This document shows positions 37,201-45,412 of a stretch of 64,000 nt of DNA, one piece after another; position 1 is the stretch's first letter; every line of letters begins with the position of its first letter. A model generated the notes under the pieces. It had not been told where the DNA came from and ran no database searches. It saw only the letters and a list, made by a program, of their open reading frames with translations. The translations under genes and the position numbers were made by a program. This stretch comes from Arcobacter arenosus (lineage in GTDB: Bacteria > Campylobacterota > Campylobacteria > Campylobacterales > Arcobacteraceae): positions 115,009-179,008 of the forward strand of contig NZ_VANU01000007.1 in assembly GCF_005771535.1 (NCBI RefSeq), given 5' to 3'.

Positions 37201-37326
37201 TGTGACAGTTGGAAACATCTCTTTTGGTATTTTGTAATATCCAAAGATTCCCATTATCAAGATAAAAAGTAAAAGTGTATGATTTAACCTTGAATTTTCA
37301 AGAAAATATTCTATTATTTTATTCAT
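34249..37326 (-). CDS. RND-family efflux pump subunit
   Basis: 1025 residues with 12 membrane helices: TM1 near 13-31, TM2-6 about 335-480, TM7 about 515-535, TM8-12 about 870-1020. TM4 carries the proton-relay Asp pair in ISLGIVVDDAIIVSENIQRH. Two large periplasmic loops hold porter and docking domains. Closest to the hydrophobe/amphiphile efflux class rather than heavy-metal pumps, but the substrate is unknown. First gene of a three-gene efflux operon; the promoter region has a palindrome (37346-37363). Confidence 0.92.
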   Translation of the reverse strand: MNKIIEYFLENSRLNHTLLLFILIMGIFGYYKIPKEMFPTVTLESIQVNGSYSGASASSLNNFAVVELENQIDTISGIEEVSSTITNGSFSIKIELQDGVDKKEIQDEVKDAVSSAKKYFPSDMTEPTVSSVQRQMSLMNVSILSQNRSKKELLDISKDLKTKLLSVSNISEIQIYGDSELQIDILLDHKKIDMYGLESSSVISAIGNLSYIYPVAQIEQTGNHVYLSANNNKFNKTTWENTILKVDSKAVYLKDIANISIDYPIDETISRLNGQTTISFNIYKDDVGDSIAIAKKVKNILANYEQETEDLTMEITRDSSEPVDDRIKTIIANITLGLILVGLCMHLLISPRLSIVIVMGIPFSFILALLVIEQFGFSLNMISLMAMLISLGIVVDDAIIVSENIQRHLDEGKKLNDAVLIGAKEMIAPVLIAAFTTIFAFLPMLLISGELGNLMKLVPIVISVLIFASLIESFIFLPLHAKHILKRKDKMLDWTKAYNFYENILHKIIHFKKIFLLSFFIIVPALTYLLITNSRFQMMPDLDFGSITVSVKLDESLGLKETNEVVKKYEKLLLENKNEIFIKNIDTTVGRFSNIASDSETIENGFNLNIELEDFKEDNFLEKYVNPVLSLSFDFERKDKIRTIDTQTAMNQIRELINPLVKEDKAVEFNIVTRRIGIVKTDIELNLSSDDKSLLLKSIDKIKKELSNIDGVKDVTDNTQLGESEYKFSLNSYAQSLGLTDSTIATQVANFFMEKDQANTFNNDGVIDIITQSIYKDSIDEMKHFLINIDDKKIELQELVDFKIERNFEKIEKEDGEIQKKIYANIEKSVTSSNEVLAQIDPLLKEISNTNMKIFYGGEREKSAQMASDMLKAFLVGLFLIFLTLLINFPSFKSAFIILSVIPFTVFGAVLGHTIMGINLNSQSFIGMLGLAGVVINDGIIMLDFLHGTKNKSEFYKKAKQRVRPILITSITTILGLSTLIFFPTGESVMLQPIAISLGFGIAWGTILNLIYVPALYATIFKIKD

Positions 37327-37345
37327 TTTAACTTTCTTTTTAAAT

Positions 37346-37365
37346 TAATTGTATATACAATTATA
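37346..37365 (-). promoter_or_regulatory. RND operon promoter with overlapping 18-bp palindrome (candidate repressor operator)
   Basis: The perfect palindrome TAATTGTATATACAATTA spans 37346-37363. The minus-strand -10 TATAAT (37360-37365) overlaps its upstream edge, and the expected transcription start (near 37353) falls within it. A dimeric repressor bound there would block RNA polymerase, as TetR-type regulators do at efflux operons. No regulator gene is adjacent. Confidence 0.5.
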
Positions 37366-37401
37366 TCTGATGAATATTAACGGTATGTTACTAAAAAGTA
37401 A

Positions 37402-37427
37402 TAGCTACGCTTTTCTAAACGTAGCTA
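37402..37427 (-). terminator. Hairpin at the 3' end of the EF-hand gene
   Basis: 8-bp stem TAGCTACG (37402-37409) with CGTAGCTA (37420-37427) and a 10-base loop that contains the gene's TAG stop (37415-37417). On the minus strand it is followed by TTACTTTTTAG, which suits an intrinsic terminator. Confidence 0.6.
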
Positions 37428-38287
37428 AATAACGAACTTGAAGTAGATTTTGAAAGATAAGAATTTAATTCACTATTATTATTTTGAGTATTGATGATTT
37501 TCATCATTCCACTGAAACTATCTTGGTCAATAGGATCATCAGAATTTGATTTTAATGCTTCCATAAGCATTTTAATGTTTTGAAGACTATTATCATTAGC
37601 TGTTTCAGTACTTTCATCTTCACTTGAATTATTGCTAATACCATAATATGCTTCTAATTCTTCCCTTGATATAACCCCATCTTCATTTGTGTCAATCTCA
37701 GAGTAAGTTTCTTCATCTTCGCTTTCACTACTAGCTGAAGATTCTCCTCCTCCCATTGGAGCTCCACCAGCTGGTGGTGGTGTAGTACCACTTGCTACTT
37801 TATTTATGGCAGATGTTAATTCTTCTGTTGATATTGACCCATCGCTATCAGTATCTAATGAAGAAAATTCCTCTTGGCTTAACAAAGAAACCTCTTCACT
37901 TGTAAGAAGTGAATCCCCATCAGTATCATATGCTGACATTAATTCTGCAGCAAAATCACCACTCATAGAGTCTGTGTTATTACTTGGTTTTTCAGGAGGT
38001 TCTGGTATCTCTAAGCCTAAGTCTGAAAGTAAAGAAGAAAATTCTTCTGGACTAGGCATTGAACCTCCATATTCAGAAAGTTTACTTTCTATTGCAGAAC
38101 TTAATTCTGCTTGTGTTGCATAACCATCTGAGTCACTATCTAAGGTATTAAAAAGTTCTTCATCAATACCTAATTCTTCTAAACTTAATGCTGAATCTGA
38201 ATCAGTATCTGTTTGAGATATTATATCTTTTGAAATATTACTAACCGATGGCATCATTGATGTCAAACCAATTGAAGATATGTTCAT
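37415..38287 (-). CDS. Protein with five EF-hand calcium-binding loops, flagellar-operon linked
   Basis: 290 residues, very rich in Ser, Asp and Glu. Five 12-residue EF-hand loops: D27-E38 (DTDSDSALSLEE), D50-E61 (DSDSDGYATQAE), D121-E132 (DTDGDSLLTSEE), D145-E156 (DTDSDGSISTEE), D199-E210 (DTNEDGVISREE). Loops 1-2 and 3-4 are spaced like EF-hand pairs; a Pro/Gly stretch (169-181) separates the fifth. No Sec signal or membrane segment. The N-terminus MNISSIGLTSMMPS resembles that of other small flagellum-linked proteins here and may be an export signal (inference). AAAGGAG precedes ATG; fliD lies 83 bases upstream. Function unknown; calcium binding is near certain. Confidence 0.85.
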   Translation of the reverse strand: MNISSIGLTSMMPSVSNISKDIISQTDTDSDSALSLEELGIDEELFNTLDSDSDGYATQAELSSAIESKLSEYGGSMPSPEEFSSLLSDLGLEIPEPPEKPSNNTDSMSGDFAAELMSAYDTDGDSLLTSEEVSLLSQEEFSSLDTDSDGSISTEELTSAINKVASGTTPPPAGGAPMGGGESSASSESEDEETYSEIDTNEDGVISREELEAYYGISNNSSEDESTETANDNSLQNIKMLMEALKSNSDDPIDQDSFSGMMKIINTQNNNSELNSYLSKSTSSSLFSYV

Positions 38288-38370
38288 AATAGGCTCCTTT
38301 TAATTTAAATAGTTTTTCTATTATTGAAAGTTTATACCTTTAAAGTAAATAATTGGTAACAATTAATTTT

Positions 38371-39708
38371 CTAATCATCATCTCCATTAATAATCATTTC
38401 TAATGAAGCAAAAGCATTTTCCATTTCAGTAATAATTACTGTATATGCAGCAAATTGTTCAGCCATTTGTGAATATTTTTCATCAAGTCTTTCTGATTCT
38501 TCTTCATATTCTTCTTCTAAAGTTTCAAGTTTATTATCTAACTTATCTTCATATGTAGTTAAAGCACCATCTAAAGAATCTAAATCATCAAGATAATTAC
38601 TTAATGTTGTAGCTAAACCTTCTTTTTCTGCATATCCTACAAATAGTTCTTTTAAATCATCATAATTATTTGCTAAAGCATCAGCCAACTCGTCAGAATC
38701 AACTTCCATATAACCATCTTCATCAAAAGAAATTCCATAAAAAAACGCTGATTCTTCATCCTCTAATCCATATGATTCATAGAATATATTCTTTATTTCA
38801 CTCATAATAGATCTAATTGAACTTGTATCTTGTATAACTCCTGTTTCATCATCGTCACCATCTGTATATGTAGAAACTAAATCAACAAGTTCATTATAGA
38901 TTGTAGCTAAACTTTCAATTGCCTCAATAACATAACTATCATCATTAGTTATTGTTATTGATGAATTTCCTTCATCAACTGCACTAATAATTAATCCACT
39001 ACTTAATGTAACTTTATTAGATGAAATATCATAATCAACTCCATCAATTGTTGCAATTAAATTTTGTGAAGTTAATACATGATTTTCTTCTTCCTCAAAA
39101 CCTAAATCTAAATCATCCCCTTGACTTATTGTTACTGAATTAGCTAGACCACTTTCTGCACTTTTAATAACTAATCTATACGAGTTATCACCAACTTCTT
39201 CTAAAGATGCCTCTAAGGAACTAATATAATTTATTTCAGTCACTAAATCTTCATATGTCATACCTGATGTATCAAAAGTATATGATTCGTCACCTACATC
39301 AATAGTTAAATCAGAATCTATTAATTCTTCTTCAATATCAGTTATAAGATTTGATTGATAAACATCTTTTTTTGCCAATTGTTCAACTGAAACAGTAACT
39401 GTACCTGGGTTTAAATCACTTGAATCTGCGGCATCAAAAGAAACTGAATCTCCTGATGTATTTGCTGTCATTTCATCAAACACATTAGTATCACTAGTAT
39501 ATAAATCAAAATATTGTACTACTTCATATAATTCATCAATTTTTAAAGCAATTGTATCAATGGCTTCAATTTCTAATTCAGTCTCTTCTATATCTTCAGT
39601 AATTGGATCTAAATATGCAGTATCCTCTGCTGCCCTTAATTTTTCTAATAGTTCTGAATTTAATTCTAAACTACCAGAACTTCCTAATCCTAATATTCCG
39701 TCAGCCAT
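38371..39708 (-). CDS. fliD: Flagellar filament cap protein FliD (HAP2)
   Basis: 445 residues. Caps the growing filament and folds flagellin. N-terminal FliD domain (about 1-100: GILGLGSSGSLELNSELLEKLRAAED, coiled coil 38-70), D2/D3 region with GTVTVSVEQLAKKDVYQS, and a C-terminal coiled coil (about 385-435, LEEEYEEESERLDEKYSQMAEQFAAY) ending in the family's conserved tail. Strongly acidic. Follows flgK after 10 bases with an AGGAGG site. Confidence 0.9.
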   Translation of the reverse strand: MADGILGLGSSGSLELNSELLEKLRAAEDTAYLDPITEDIEETELEIEAIDTIALKIDELYEVVQYFDLYTSDTNVFDEMTANTSGDSVSFDAADSSDLNPGTVTVSVEQLAKKDVYQSNLITDIEEELIDSDLTIDVGDESYTFDTSGMTYEDLVTEINYISSLEASLEEVGDNSYRLVIKSAESGLANSVTISQGDDLDLGFEEEENHVLTSQNLIATIDGVDYDISSNKVTLSSGLIISAVDEGNSSITITNDDSYVIEAIESLATIYNELVDLVSTYTDGDDDETGVIQDTSSIRSIMSEIKNIFYESYGLEDEESAFFYGISFDEDGYMEVDSDELADALANNYDDLKELFVGYAEKEGLATTLSNYLDDLDSLDGALTTYEDKLDNKLETLEEEYEEESERLDEKYSQMAEQFAAYTVIITEMENAFASLEMIINGDDD

Positions 39709-39717
39709 CTTATCCTC

Positions 39718-40989
39718 CTACATATCTAAAATTGTTTGTAGCATTTCATCTACAACAGTTATAACTTTTGCATTAGCTTCATATGCTGCTTGATACTGTA
39801 TTAAGTTAATCATCTCTTCATCACTATCTACACTAGTTTCTTCTTCATATTTGGACTTTAAAGATTGAACAACTGCTTCTTGAGTTTCTAGTATAAATGC
39901 ATTATCTTCTACAGAAGAAGATATGCCCACTAGAAAATCTTGATAGTATTCTGTAAAGGAACCAGAAAAATCACCAATTGAGTAACCTTCTCCCCATTGT
40001 ATTTGTGCAATATTTTCTAAATCATCACTACTTAAACTATCTATTACACCATCAACTAATTCCATATTGCTAACGGAATCTCCACTAAAAATTGTTGTTG
40101 AACTAGCACTATTAAATTCAGTAATTAAAGCCGAAGCAAAATCATCTAAACTTTCCATAGCTTCATATATTGCAGAATCAGATGATAAATTTTGTGTTAA
40201 AGATTTTAATGACCCACTAGACATTTCAAGTTCATTATTATAAATGGTTAAGGATGTATCACCATCTTCTTCTACAATTGAAACTTCATGCAAATTTGTG
40301 CCATTAAATATAGCTGTTACTCCACCAATTTTTAAATCATAATTATCATTTGAAGTATCAACTTCAATATCAACATATTGAGCAAGTTCAAATTCTAGTT
40401 GGTCTTGTTTATCAAGTAAGTCATTTCTAGATTCACTACTATTTTGAATTTGTTCATTTATATAAACAATATCTTCTAATATAGTATTTACTTCTGAAAC
40501 TTCATCTTCTAATTGAGATGAAATAGAATCTTCTAAATCTTCTAAATCACTATATAGACCTTGTAATGAAGTAATTAATAACTCTGTATTACTTTCAACT
40601 TCACTGGCATAAATTGAATCAGTTGGGTCACTTCTTAAACTCTCAATTGAATTAAAAAAATCACTTAATGTAGTTGATAGACCACTTGTATCTGTTTCTT
40701 GAAAAATAATTTCAATTTGTGATAAAGTAGTATCTTGTTGTTCATAATAAGACTGTTTACTTGATTGATTTAGTATTTGGGTATAAAGATATTGATTTGT
40801 AGTTCTACTAACACTATCAAAAGATACACCATTACCAATATTATCTTCTAATGAATCAACTTCACTTGTATCACTTACTCTTTTTTTATAACCTTCTGTA
40901 TTTTCATTAGCAATATTATTAGAAGTTACATCAATTTGAGACCTAGAAGTAAACAGTCCTGATTGAGCTGTATACAAAGAATTTATCAT
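39718..40989 (-). CDS. flgK: Flagellar hook-filament junction protein FlgK (HAP1)
   Basis: 423 residues, shorter than the 547 of enteric FlgK. D0 N-terminus MINSLYTAQSGLFTSRSQIDVTSNNIANENTEGYKKR and D0 C-terminus NLIQYQAAYEANAKVITVVDEMLQTILDM are both intact and diagnostic. The middle domain is reduced. Its start shares the leader TAAAGGATTTATT with flgL, and that leader overlaps the stop of the 122-residue gene upstream. Confidence 0.92.
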   Translation of the reverse strand: MINSLYTAQSGLFTSRSQIDVTSNNIANENTEGYKKRVSDTSEVDSLEDNIGNGVSFDSVSRTTNQYLYTQILNQSSKQSYYEQQDTTLSQIEIIFQETDTSGLSTTLSDFFNSIESLRSDPTDSIYASEVESNTELLITSLQGLYSDLEDLEDSISSQLEDEVSEVNTILEDIVYINEQIQNSSESRNDLLDKQDQLEFELAQYVDIEVDTSNDNYDLKIGGVTAIFNGTNLHEVSIVEEDGDTSLTIYNNELEMSSGSLKSLTQNLSSDSAIYEAMESLDDFASALITEFNSASSTTIFSGDSVSNMELVDGVIDSLSSDDLENIAQIQWGEGYSIGDFSGSFTEYYQDFLVGISSSVEDNAFILETQEAVVQSLKSKYEEETSVDSDEEMINLIQYQAAYEANAKVITVVDEMLQTILDM

Positions 40990-40999
40990 AATAAATCCT

Positions 41000-41368
41000 T
41001 TAGTATACTCTTGTTACTTTAGAAAAATTAATATATGACAATTCATTATCTAAGATATATTTTTTGTCAATATTATCAAATCCTACTACTTCATGACAAA
41101 TAAGATTTACTTTATCATCATTTGTAATTTGTAGTGATGAAACATTGTATTGTTTGTTTTCACCATTTCTATTTTTTCTACCATCTTCAACAACTCTATC
41201 TATCATATTAACAAGATTAGTTATTGTCATTCTAACCATAACATTTTTTAAATCTCTAATTTTTGCTTCTAAATCATCAAAGTTAGTAGTTTTATGATTA
41301 TCCATAAAATACGAATAACACTCCAATACTTGAGATTCTAAACCAATTAAATTTACTGTATTCTTCAT
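41000..41368 (-). CDS. Unknown protein between flgL and flgK
   Basis: 122 residues, no signal peptide or membrane helix. N-terminal half helical (VNLIGLESQVLECYSYFMDNH, LEAKIRDLKNVMVRMTITNLVNMIDRVVEDGRK); C-terminal half predicted strands (YNVSSLQITNDDKVNLICHEVVGF ... SYINFSKVTRVY). I do not recognise a family. The location between two hook-filament junction genes, 9 bases after flgL and overlapping the flgK ribosome binding site, suggests a cytoplasmic chaperone or assembly regulator (the place FlgN holds elsewhere). It does not look like FlgN, which is all helical. Confidence 0.65.
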   Translation of the reverse strand: MKNTVNLIGLESQVLECYSYFMDNHKTTNFDDLEAKIRDLKNVMVRMTITNLVNMIDRVVEDGRKNRNGENKQYNVSSLQITNDDKVNLICHEVVGFDNIDKKYILDNELSYINFSKVTRVY

Positions 41369-41377
41369 TTTTTACTC

Positions 41378-42511
41378 CTAACTTAAATAATTAACTAATG
41401 AAAGACTGTTTACTCTATTTATTGTTGAATAAAGCGCCGTATAAGTGTTTTCTAGTGATTGTGCTTCAACAGCTAGTGATGTTAAATCTGCACTTGCAAA
41501 CTCTTTTTCTAGTATTGTTAGATTTGTAATTTTTGAATCTATAATTTCTTGATAACGTTCAATTGTATTTGTTCTAGTACCAACTAATGCATGGGCAATA
41601 TTTTGTGAATCATATGCAGTATTAATTTCATCAATTAATGAACTTAAAATATTACCACCTTCATCTTCCGTTATAGAATTACCATCACTATCTACTAAAT
41701 TTAGTGTATTTATCATTTCATCTAATAAATCAAATACTGAATTCATTGATGTTAATGAACTTAATGTACTATTTGTAAAAGTATATGTATCATCTAAATT
41801 ATCTGTAACAGAAATTGAAGTTGATGATAGGTCTCCATCTAAATATAAACCATCAATTGATCCATCATTATTTGAATCCATTAGTTGCCATTGATTTCCA
41901 CTATTATCTAAAATAATTTGATTTTCACTAATAGTTATTGATTCACCATTACTAGCAGTTGAATCTTCATAATAAAAAGCTTCAATACCATTAACACCTT
42001 GATTTGCATATGTACCTTTTTCAACATTTAATGTTTTAGTTGAATTGTCACTTACATATGCTACTTTTTTTGTAGTTTCATCCATTACAAAAGGTTGTGT
42101 GTCAGTATTTAAACCAGAAAATATATATTGATTGTCTATAGAAGTATTTGCTAAAGAATAAAGTGTTTCTTTATATCCTTCAATTACATCTGCTATAGTT
42201 TGTTTATCTGTCCAAGAAGTTGTGTCTGTATTTGCTTGTAGTAATCCAGCAATTATAGATTCTGTTGCACTTTTAACTGAACTCATTGAAGAATCACTAG
42301 ATGAATTATAAGAACTACTATAAGAAATTAGTTCTGATATACCATTATATGAATCTAAGCTATTTTGTATAGTTAAGATTTGGTTATATAGAATACTATC
42401 ATCACTGCCATTTTGTATAGCATTTCCACTGCTAAGGCTATAAGTAACCTTAGCATTTTTTTCATTTAACAATTCAAGATTGTACATTATAGAATTAATA
42501 GAACTAACCAT
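41378..42511 (-). CDS. flgL: Flagellar hook-filament junction protein FlgL (HAP3)
   Basis: 377 residues. Flagellin-like N-terminal helix (MVSSINSIMYNLELLNEKNAKVTYSLSSGNAIQNGSDDS, with the SSGxxIxxxSDD signature) and a flagellin-like C-terminal helix (LTSLAVEAQSLENTYTALYSTINRVNSLSLVNYL). Joins hook to filament with FlgK. The central insert is acidic with DxDxDG-like segments (MDSNNDGSIDGLYLDGD) that may bind calcium. Follows flgE after 15 bases. Confidence 0.9.
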   Translation of the reverse strand: MVSSINSIMYNLELLNEKNAKVTYSLSSGNAIQNGSDDSILYNQILTIQNSLDSYNGISELISYSSSYNSSSDSSMSSVKSATESIIAGLLQANTDTTSWTDKQTIADVIEGYKETLYSLANTSIDNQYIFSGLNTDTQPFVMDETTKKVAYVSDNSTKTLNVEKGTYANQGVNGIEAFYYEDSTASNGESITISENQIILDNSGNQWQLMDSNNDGSIDGLYLDGDLSSTSISVTDNLDDTYTFTNSTLSSLTSMNSVFDLLDEMINTLNLVDSDGNSITEDEGGNILSSLIDEINTAYDSQNIAHALVGTRTNTIERYQEIIDSKITNLTILEKEFASADLTSLAVEAQSLENTYTALYSTINRVNSLSLVNYLS

Positions 42512-42526
42512 AATAAATCCTTTAAT

Positions 42527-44521
42527 CTATCTTTTCATCTGAATTAATGTTGTTAAAATATCATCTGCAGTTGTAATTGATTTTGAGTTTGCTTCAAATG
42601 CCCTTTGAAAAACCATTAGATTTACAAGACTCTCACTTAAATCAGCTGTACTTAGCTCTAGTGTTTCACCTTCTACAGTTGTAGAGTTTTCATTGTTAAT
42701 AGTATATATAGCTTCACCACTTGAATTTGTACTAGCAAGCAAATTGTCTCCAACTGATTCAAGACCAATATTGTTGTTAAATTGGGCAATTGCAACTTGA
42801 CCAATTGCATAATCAACTCCATCTTGAGTCATAGTAATAACACCATTATCATCTACAGAGAACTCTCCAAATGCAGAGTCTGTTAATCCAAGTGATTCAA
42901 GACTTAATTGTAAAGATGATTGAGAAGTTGTTTGATCAATAGTTGAAATAATTTGCATAAACTCAGCTCCTGCTCCAGTACTTCCACTTAAGTCTAAATT
43001 TTTCTCTTTTTCATAAGTAGTTGAAGTAGAAGAATCTGTAAAACTTAATACTCCTGAAAACTCTTCACCACTTTCTTTTGATTCTATTACTAAGTTTCCA
43101 TTAATGTTTATTGCCTGAATTTCAGTTTGCATATCTGATGCATTGATTTTAGTTATTAAATCTTCCATAGCTTCCGCATAAGTTGTTAATGTATTAGCAC
43201 TTGTAACTGTTACATCAACCCCATTTACATTTAATGTATATGATAATGTATCTCCTGTAGCCCATGTAATAGCTGTACCATCATCATCTGATAAAACATC
43301 TGTATCTTGATAAATATCTTGTTGGCTTCCTGTAACAGCATCTTTTAATGCTTCCATAATAGATTCAACTTTACCCTCCCCTGAACCATCCACAGATTCA
43401 GTAATAGTAGTACTTGTACCAGCTGTCTCAATTGAACCGTTTACTTCTGATACATCTCCTACAGTAAATGCTTCACCTGGAATAATTGAATCAATTTTTA
43501 TAATTCCTTCTAAAACATCACTTGAATCAGTACTTTGGGCATAAATAGTATCTGTAGATGTAGTGGTTTCACTTACTGTATAAGCATTTAGTCCAGTAAC
43601 ATTTGATATTTCATCTGCTAAAGCTTTATATGTAGCTATTCTACTAGCAGCAATATTCTGATCATCACTATCTACAGTACCATCACCATCTAAATCTGTA
43701 GATGTTAATGTTTCTGTTGTGGTAACACTTATATAATCTTGTGTAATTTTATCTCCATTAATATATACATAAATTTGATCACCTTCACTATTTAAAGATG
43801 AGTCTGTACCCTCTGGAAAATCTATAACTGTTTGTTGAGCAATTGCAGGTGATGAGGTAACATCAGGATCTAAGGCATACTCTTCAAGTGCAGCTTCATA
43901 TTCAGAAATCAACGCTTCAACATCAGAGATTTTAGTTGACATTGTTTTAACTCCAGAACCAGACAATTCTTCAGAATCACTAGTAGCTGTAGATGTATAG
44001 TCTGTTGTTTTGGCTGTAAATGTTTGAATTTTATTTGAAAATTGGATAATTTGATTTCCGGCAATACTTGTAAAATCACTTGTAAATGATGTTAAGTTAG
44101 AGTTTGTTGAAACTACATCATTTTCAGTATCAATAGTACTCATTGCCCAACCTTGTACTTCATTTCCAGAAGCATCTTGCAAAGTACCATTATCACCCAT
44201 TCTAAAGTTACCAGCTCTTGTATAATATGTTTCAGAAGTTCCAGTTGTACTAACATCTTTTACAACAAAAAATCCATCTCCATTTAATGCCATATCATAT
44301 GATGAACCTGTTAAGTTTAAACTTCCTTGAGTATATTGTTTCTCTGCACTTGTTACAGTTGAACCTTTACCAATACTATCTTGATACATCAAATCAGCGA
44401 ATGAAACTCTAGAAGCTTTATATCCTACAGTATTAACATTTGCAATATTATTTGATTCGTTGTCAAGGGCAACTTGTTGAGAAGCTAATCCCGAAATTCC
44501 AGTCCATAATGCACCAATCAT
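42527..44521 (-). CDS. flgE: Flagellar hook protein FlgE
   Basis: 664 residues from ATG 44521. N-terminal axial motif MIGALWTGISGLASQQVALDNESNNIANVNTVGYKASRVSF and C-terminal ESLVNLMVFQRAFEANSKSITTADDILTTLIQMKR are typical of FlgE. The large, variable D2-D3 region (about 100-550) matches the long hooks of Campylobacterota. The upstream ATG 44548 would add nine residues without a ribosome binding site; AAAGGATTAATT stands directly before 44521. 132 bases separate it from flgD, with a hairpin (44582-44617). Confidence 0.93.
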   Translation of the reverse strand: MIGALWTGISGLASQQVALDNESNNIANVNTVGYKASRVSFADLMYQDSIGKGSTVTSAEKQYTQGSLNLTGSSYDMALNGDGFFVVKDVSTTGTSETYYTRAGNFRMGDNGTLQDASGNEVQGWAMSTIDTENDVVSTNSNLTSFTSDFTSIAGNQIIQFSNKIQTFTAKTTDYTSTATSDSEELSGSGVKTMSTKISDVEALISEYEAALEEYALDPDVTSSPAIAQQTVIDFPEGTDSSLNSEGDQIYVYINGDKITQDYISVTTTETLTSTDLDGDGTVDSDDQNIAASRIATYKALADEISNVTGLNAYTVSETTTSTDTIYAQSTDSSDVLEGIIKIDSIIPGEAFTVGDVSEVNGSIETAGTSTTITESVDGSGEGKVESIMEALKDAVTGSQQDIYQDTDVLSDDDGTAITWATGDTLSYTLNVNGVDVTVTSANTLTTYAEAMEDLITKINASDMQTEIQAININGNLVIESKESGEEFSGVLSFTDSSTSTTYEKEKNLDLSGSTGAGAEFMQIISTIDQTTSQSSLQLSLESLGLTDSAFGEFSVDDNGVITMTQDGVDYAIGQVAIAQFNNNIGLESVGDNLLASTNSSGEAIYTINNENSTTVEGETLELSTADLSESLVNLMVFQRAFEANSKSITTADDILTTLIQMKR

Positions 44522-44581
44522 AATTAATCCTTTATAATGAAAATTCATTTGGTATAAATATATTAGGGGATTAGAGTAAAC

Positions 44582-44617
44582 TTGGGGTGCCAGTTAAATA
44601 ACTATATTACACCCCAA
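44582..44617. terminator. Nested hairpin between flgD and flgE
   Basis: Outer 8-bp stem TTGGGGTG (44582-44589) with CACCCCAA (44610-44617); within its loop a second stem AGTTA (44592-44596) with TAACT (44599-44603). No U-tract follows on the minus strand, so it may be an attenuator or mRNA-processing barrier rather than a terminator. Same-operon transcription of flgD and flgE therefore stays open. Confidence 0.45.
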
Positions 44618-44653
44618 TTAAATAAAAAGTAACAAAGAATGAGTTTTGTAACA

Positions 44654-45412
44654 TTAGTAAATTCTAGTTACATTTGTATATAAAAGTGTTTCTGCCTCAG
44701 AATTATATGAAGTTGCATTTTCTAATGAATATCCAAAATCAACATCTGATGAAGATAAAGAACTTCCACCACCACTTACAGTCATAACTAATTGATAAGT
44801 TCCGTCACTAGTTTCACTTAAAGTAGCATTTATTCCATCAATAGTATTTAACTCTTCAGCGAGTTCTTCATAAGTTTTACCATAAGTAGATATTTCATAT
44901 TCATTACCTGAACTATTTGTTACTGTTAACGTTGCATCTTCACTCTCTGAATCAGTTACAGTTGAAGTTGAATCAACTTCGGTAAAACTATAAATATCAT
45001 AATAATCTTCAATTGCATAAGCTGTTAGATAAATTGTTCCATCTGTGCTTGCCACAGAAGAAACTCTATATTGAACTGTATTACCAGAATCATCAGTTTC
45101 ACTAGTTTCAACAATATTACCAATTAATGAAGCAGAATCAGAAAGTGCTGATTGAGCAAATGAAGTTGCTAAAGATTCCATTGATTCGGTTAACGTAATA
45201 TTTGTTTCAAGAGTTTGAAGTGCAAGTTGGTCATCAAGCATAGAACTTGAATCAACAGGTTCAGTAGGATCTTGCATGGATAGTTCAGTTAACATTAAAG
45301 TAATGAAATCTTCACTTGCAAGAGCATCATTTCCACTTATTGCTGTAGTATATGTATTTCCATAGGCATCGGTAGAACTAGTAGATGTAATACCATCAAT
45401 TGCTGTAGACAT
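44654..45412 (-). CDS. flgD: Flagellar hook-assembly scaffold FlgD
   Basis: 252 residues. The conserved N-terminal block is present: NDALASEDFITLMLTELSMQDPTEPVDSSSMLDDQLALQTLETNITLTESMESLATS (FlgD signature FLxLLxxQLxxQDPxxPxD). The C-terminal part has the Ser/Thr/Glu-rich strands of FlgD FlgDIg/Tudor-like domains. Caps the hook during FlgE polymerisation. AAAAGGAG ribosome binding site. Start of the hook run; 84 bases downstream of the histidine kinase gene. Confidence 0.9.
   Translation of the reverse strand: MSTAIDGITSTSSTDAYGNTYTTAISGNDALASEDFITLMLTELSMQDPTEPVDSSSMLDDQLALQTLETNITLTESMESLATSFAQSALSDSASLIGNIVETSETDDSGNTVQYRVSSVASTDGTIYLTAYAIEDYYDIYSFTEVDSTSTVTDSESEDATLTVTNSSGNEYEISTYGKTYEELAEELNTIDGINATLSETSDGTYQLVMTVSGGGSSLSSSDVDFGYSLENATSYNSEAETLLYTNVTRIY

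Noticed and set aside
37806..38123. Plus-strand reading frame opposite the EF-hand gene
   Set aside because: Reflects the repeated Asp/Ser codons of the EF-hand loops on the other strand.
37800..38240. Tandem DNA repeat or CRISPR-like array in the Asp-rich coding region
   Set aside because: The repeats are protein-level EF-hand loops with varied DNA sequence and spacing; no constant repeat and spacer units are present anywhere in the window.
44578..44592. Sigma-54-like promoter upstream of flgE (TGGCAC on the minus strand)
   Set aside because: The -24 half matches, but at the proper distance the -12 half reads GTTT instead of TTGC, and TGGCAC is part of a hairpin stem. Sigma-54 control of this operon is not supported by this site.
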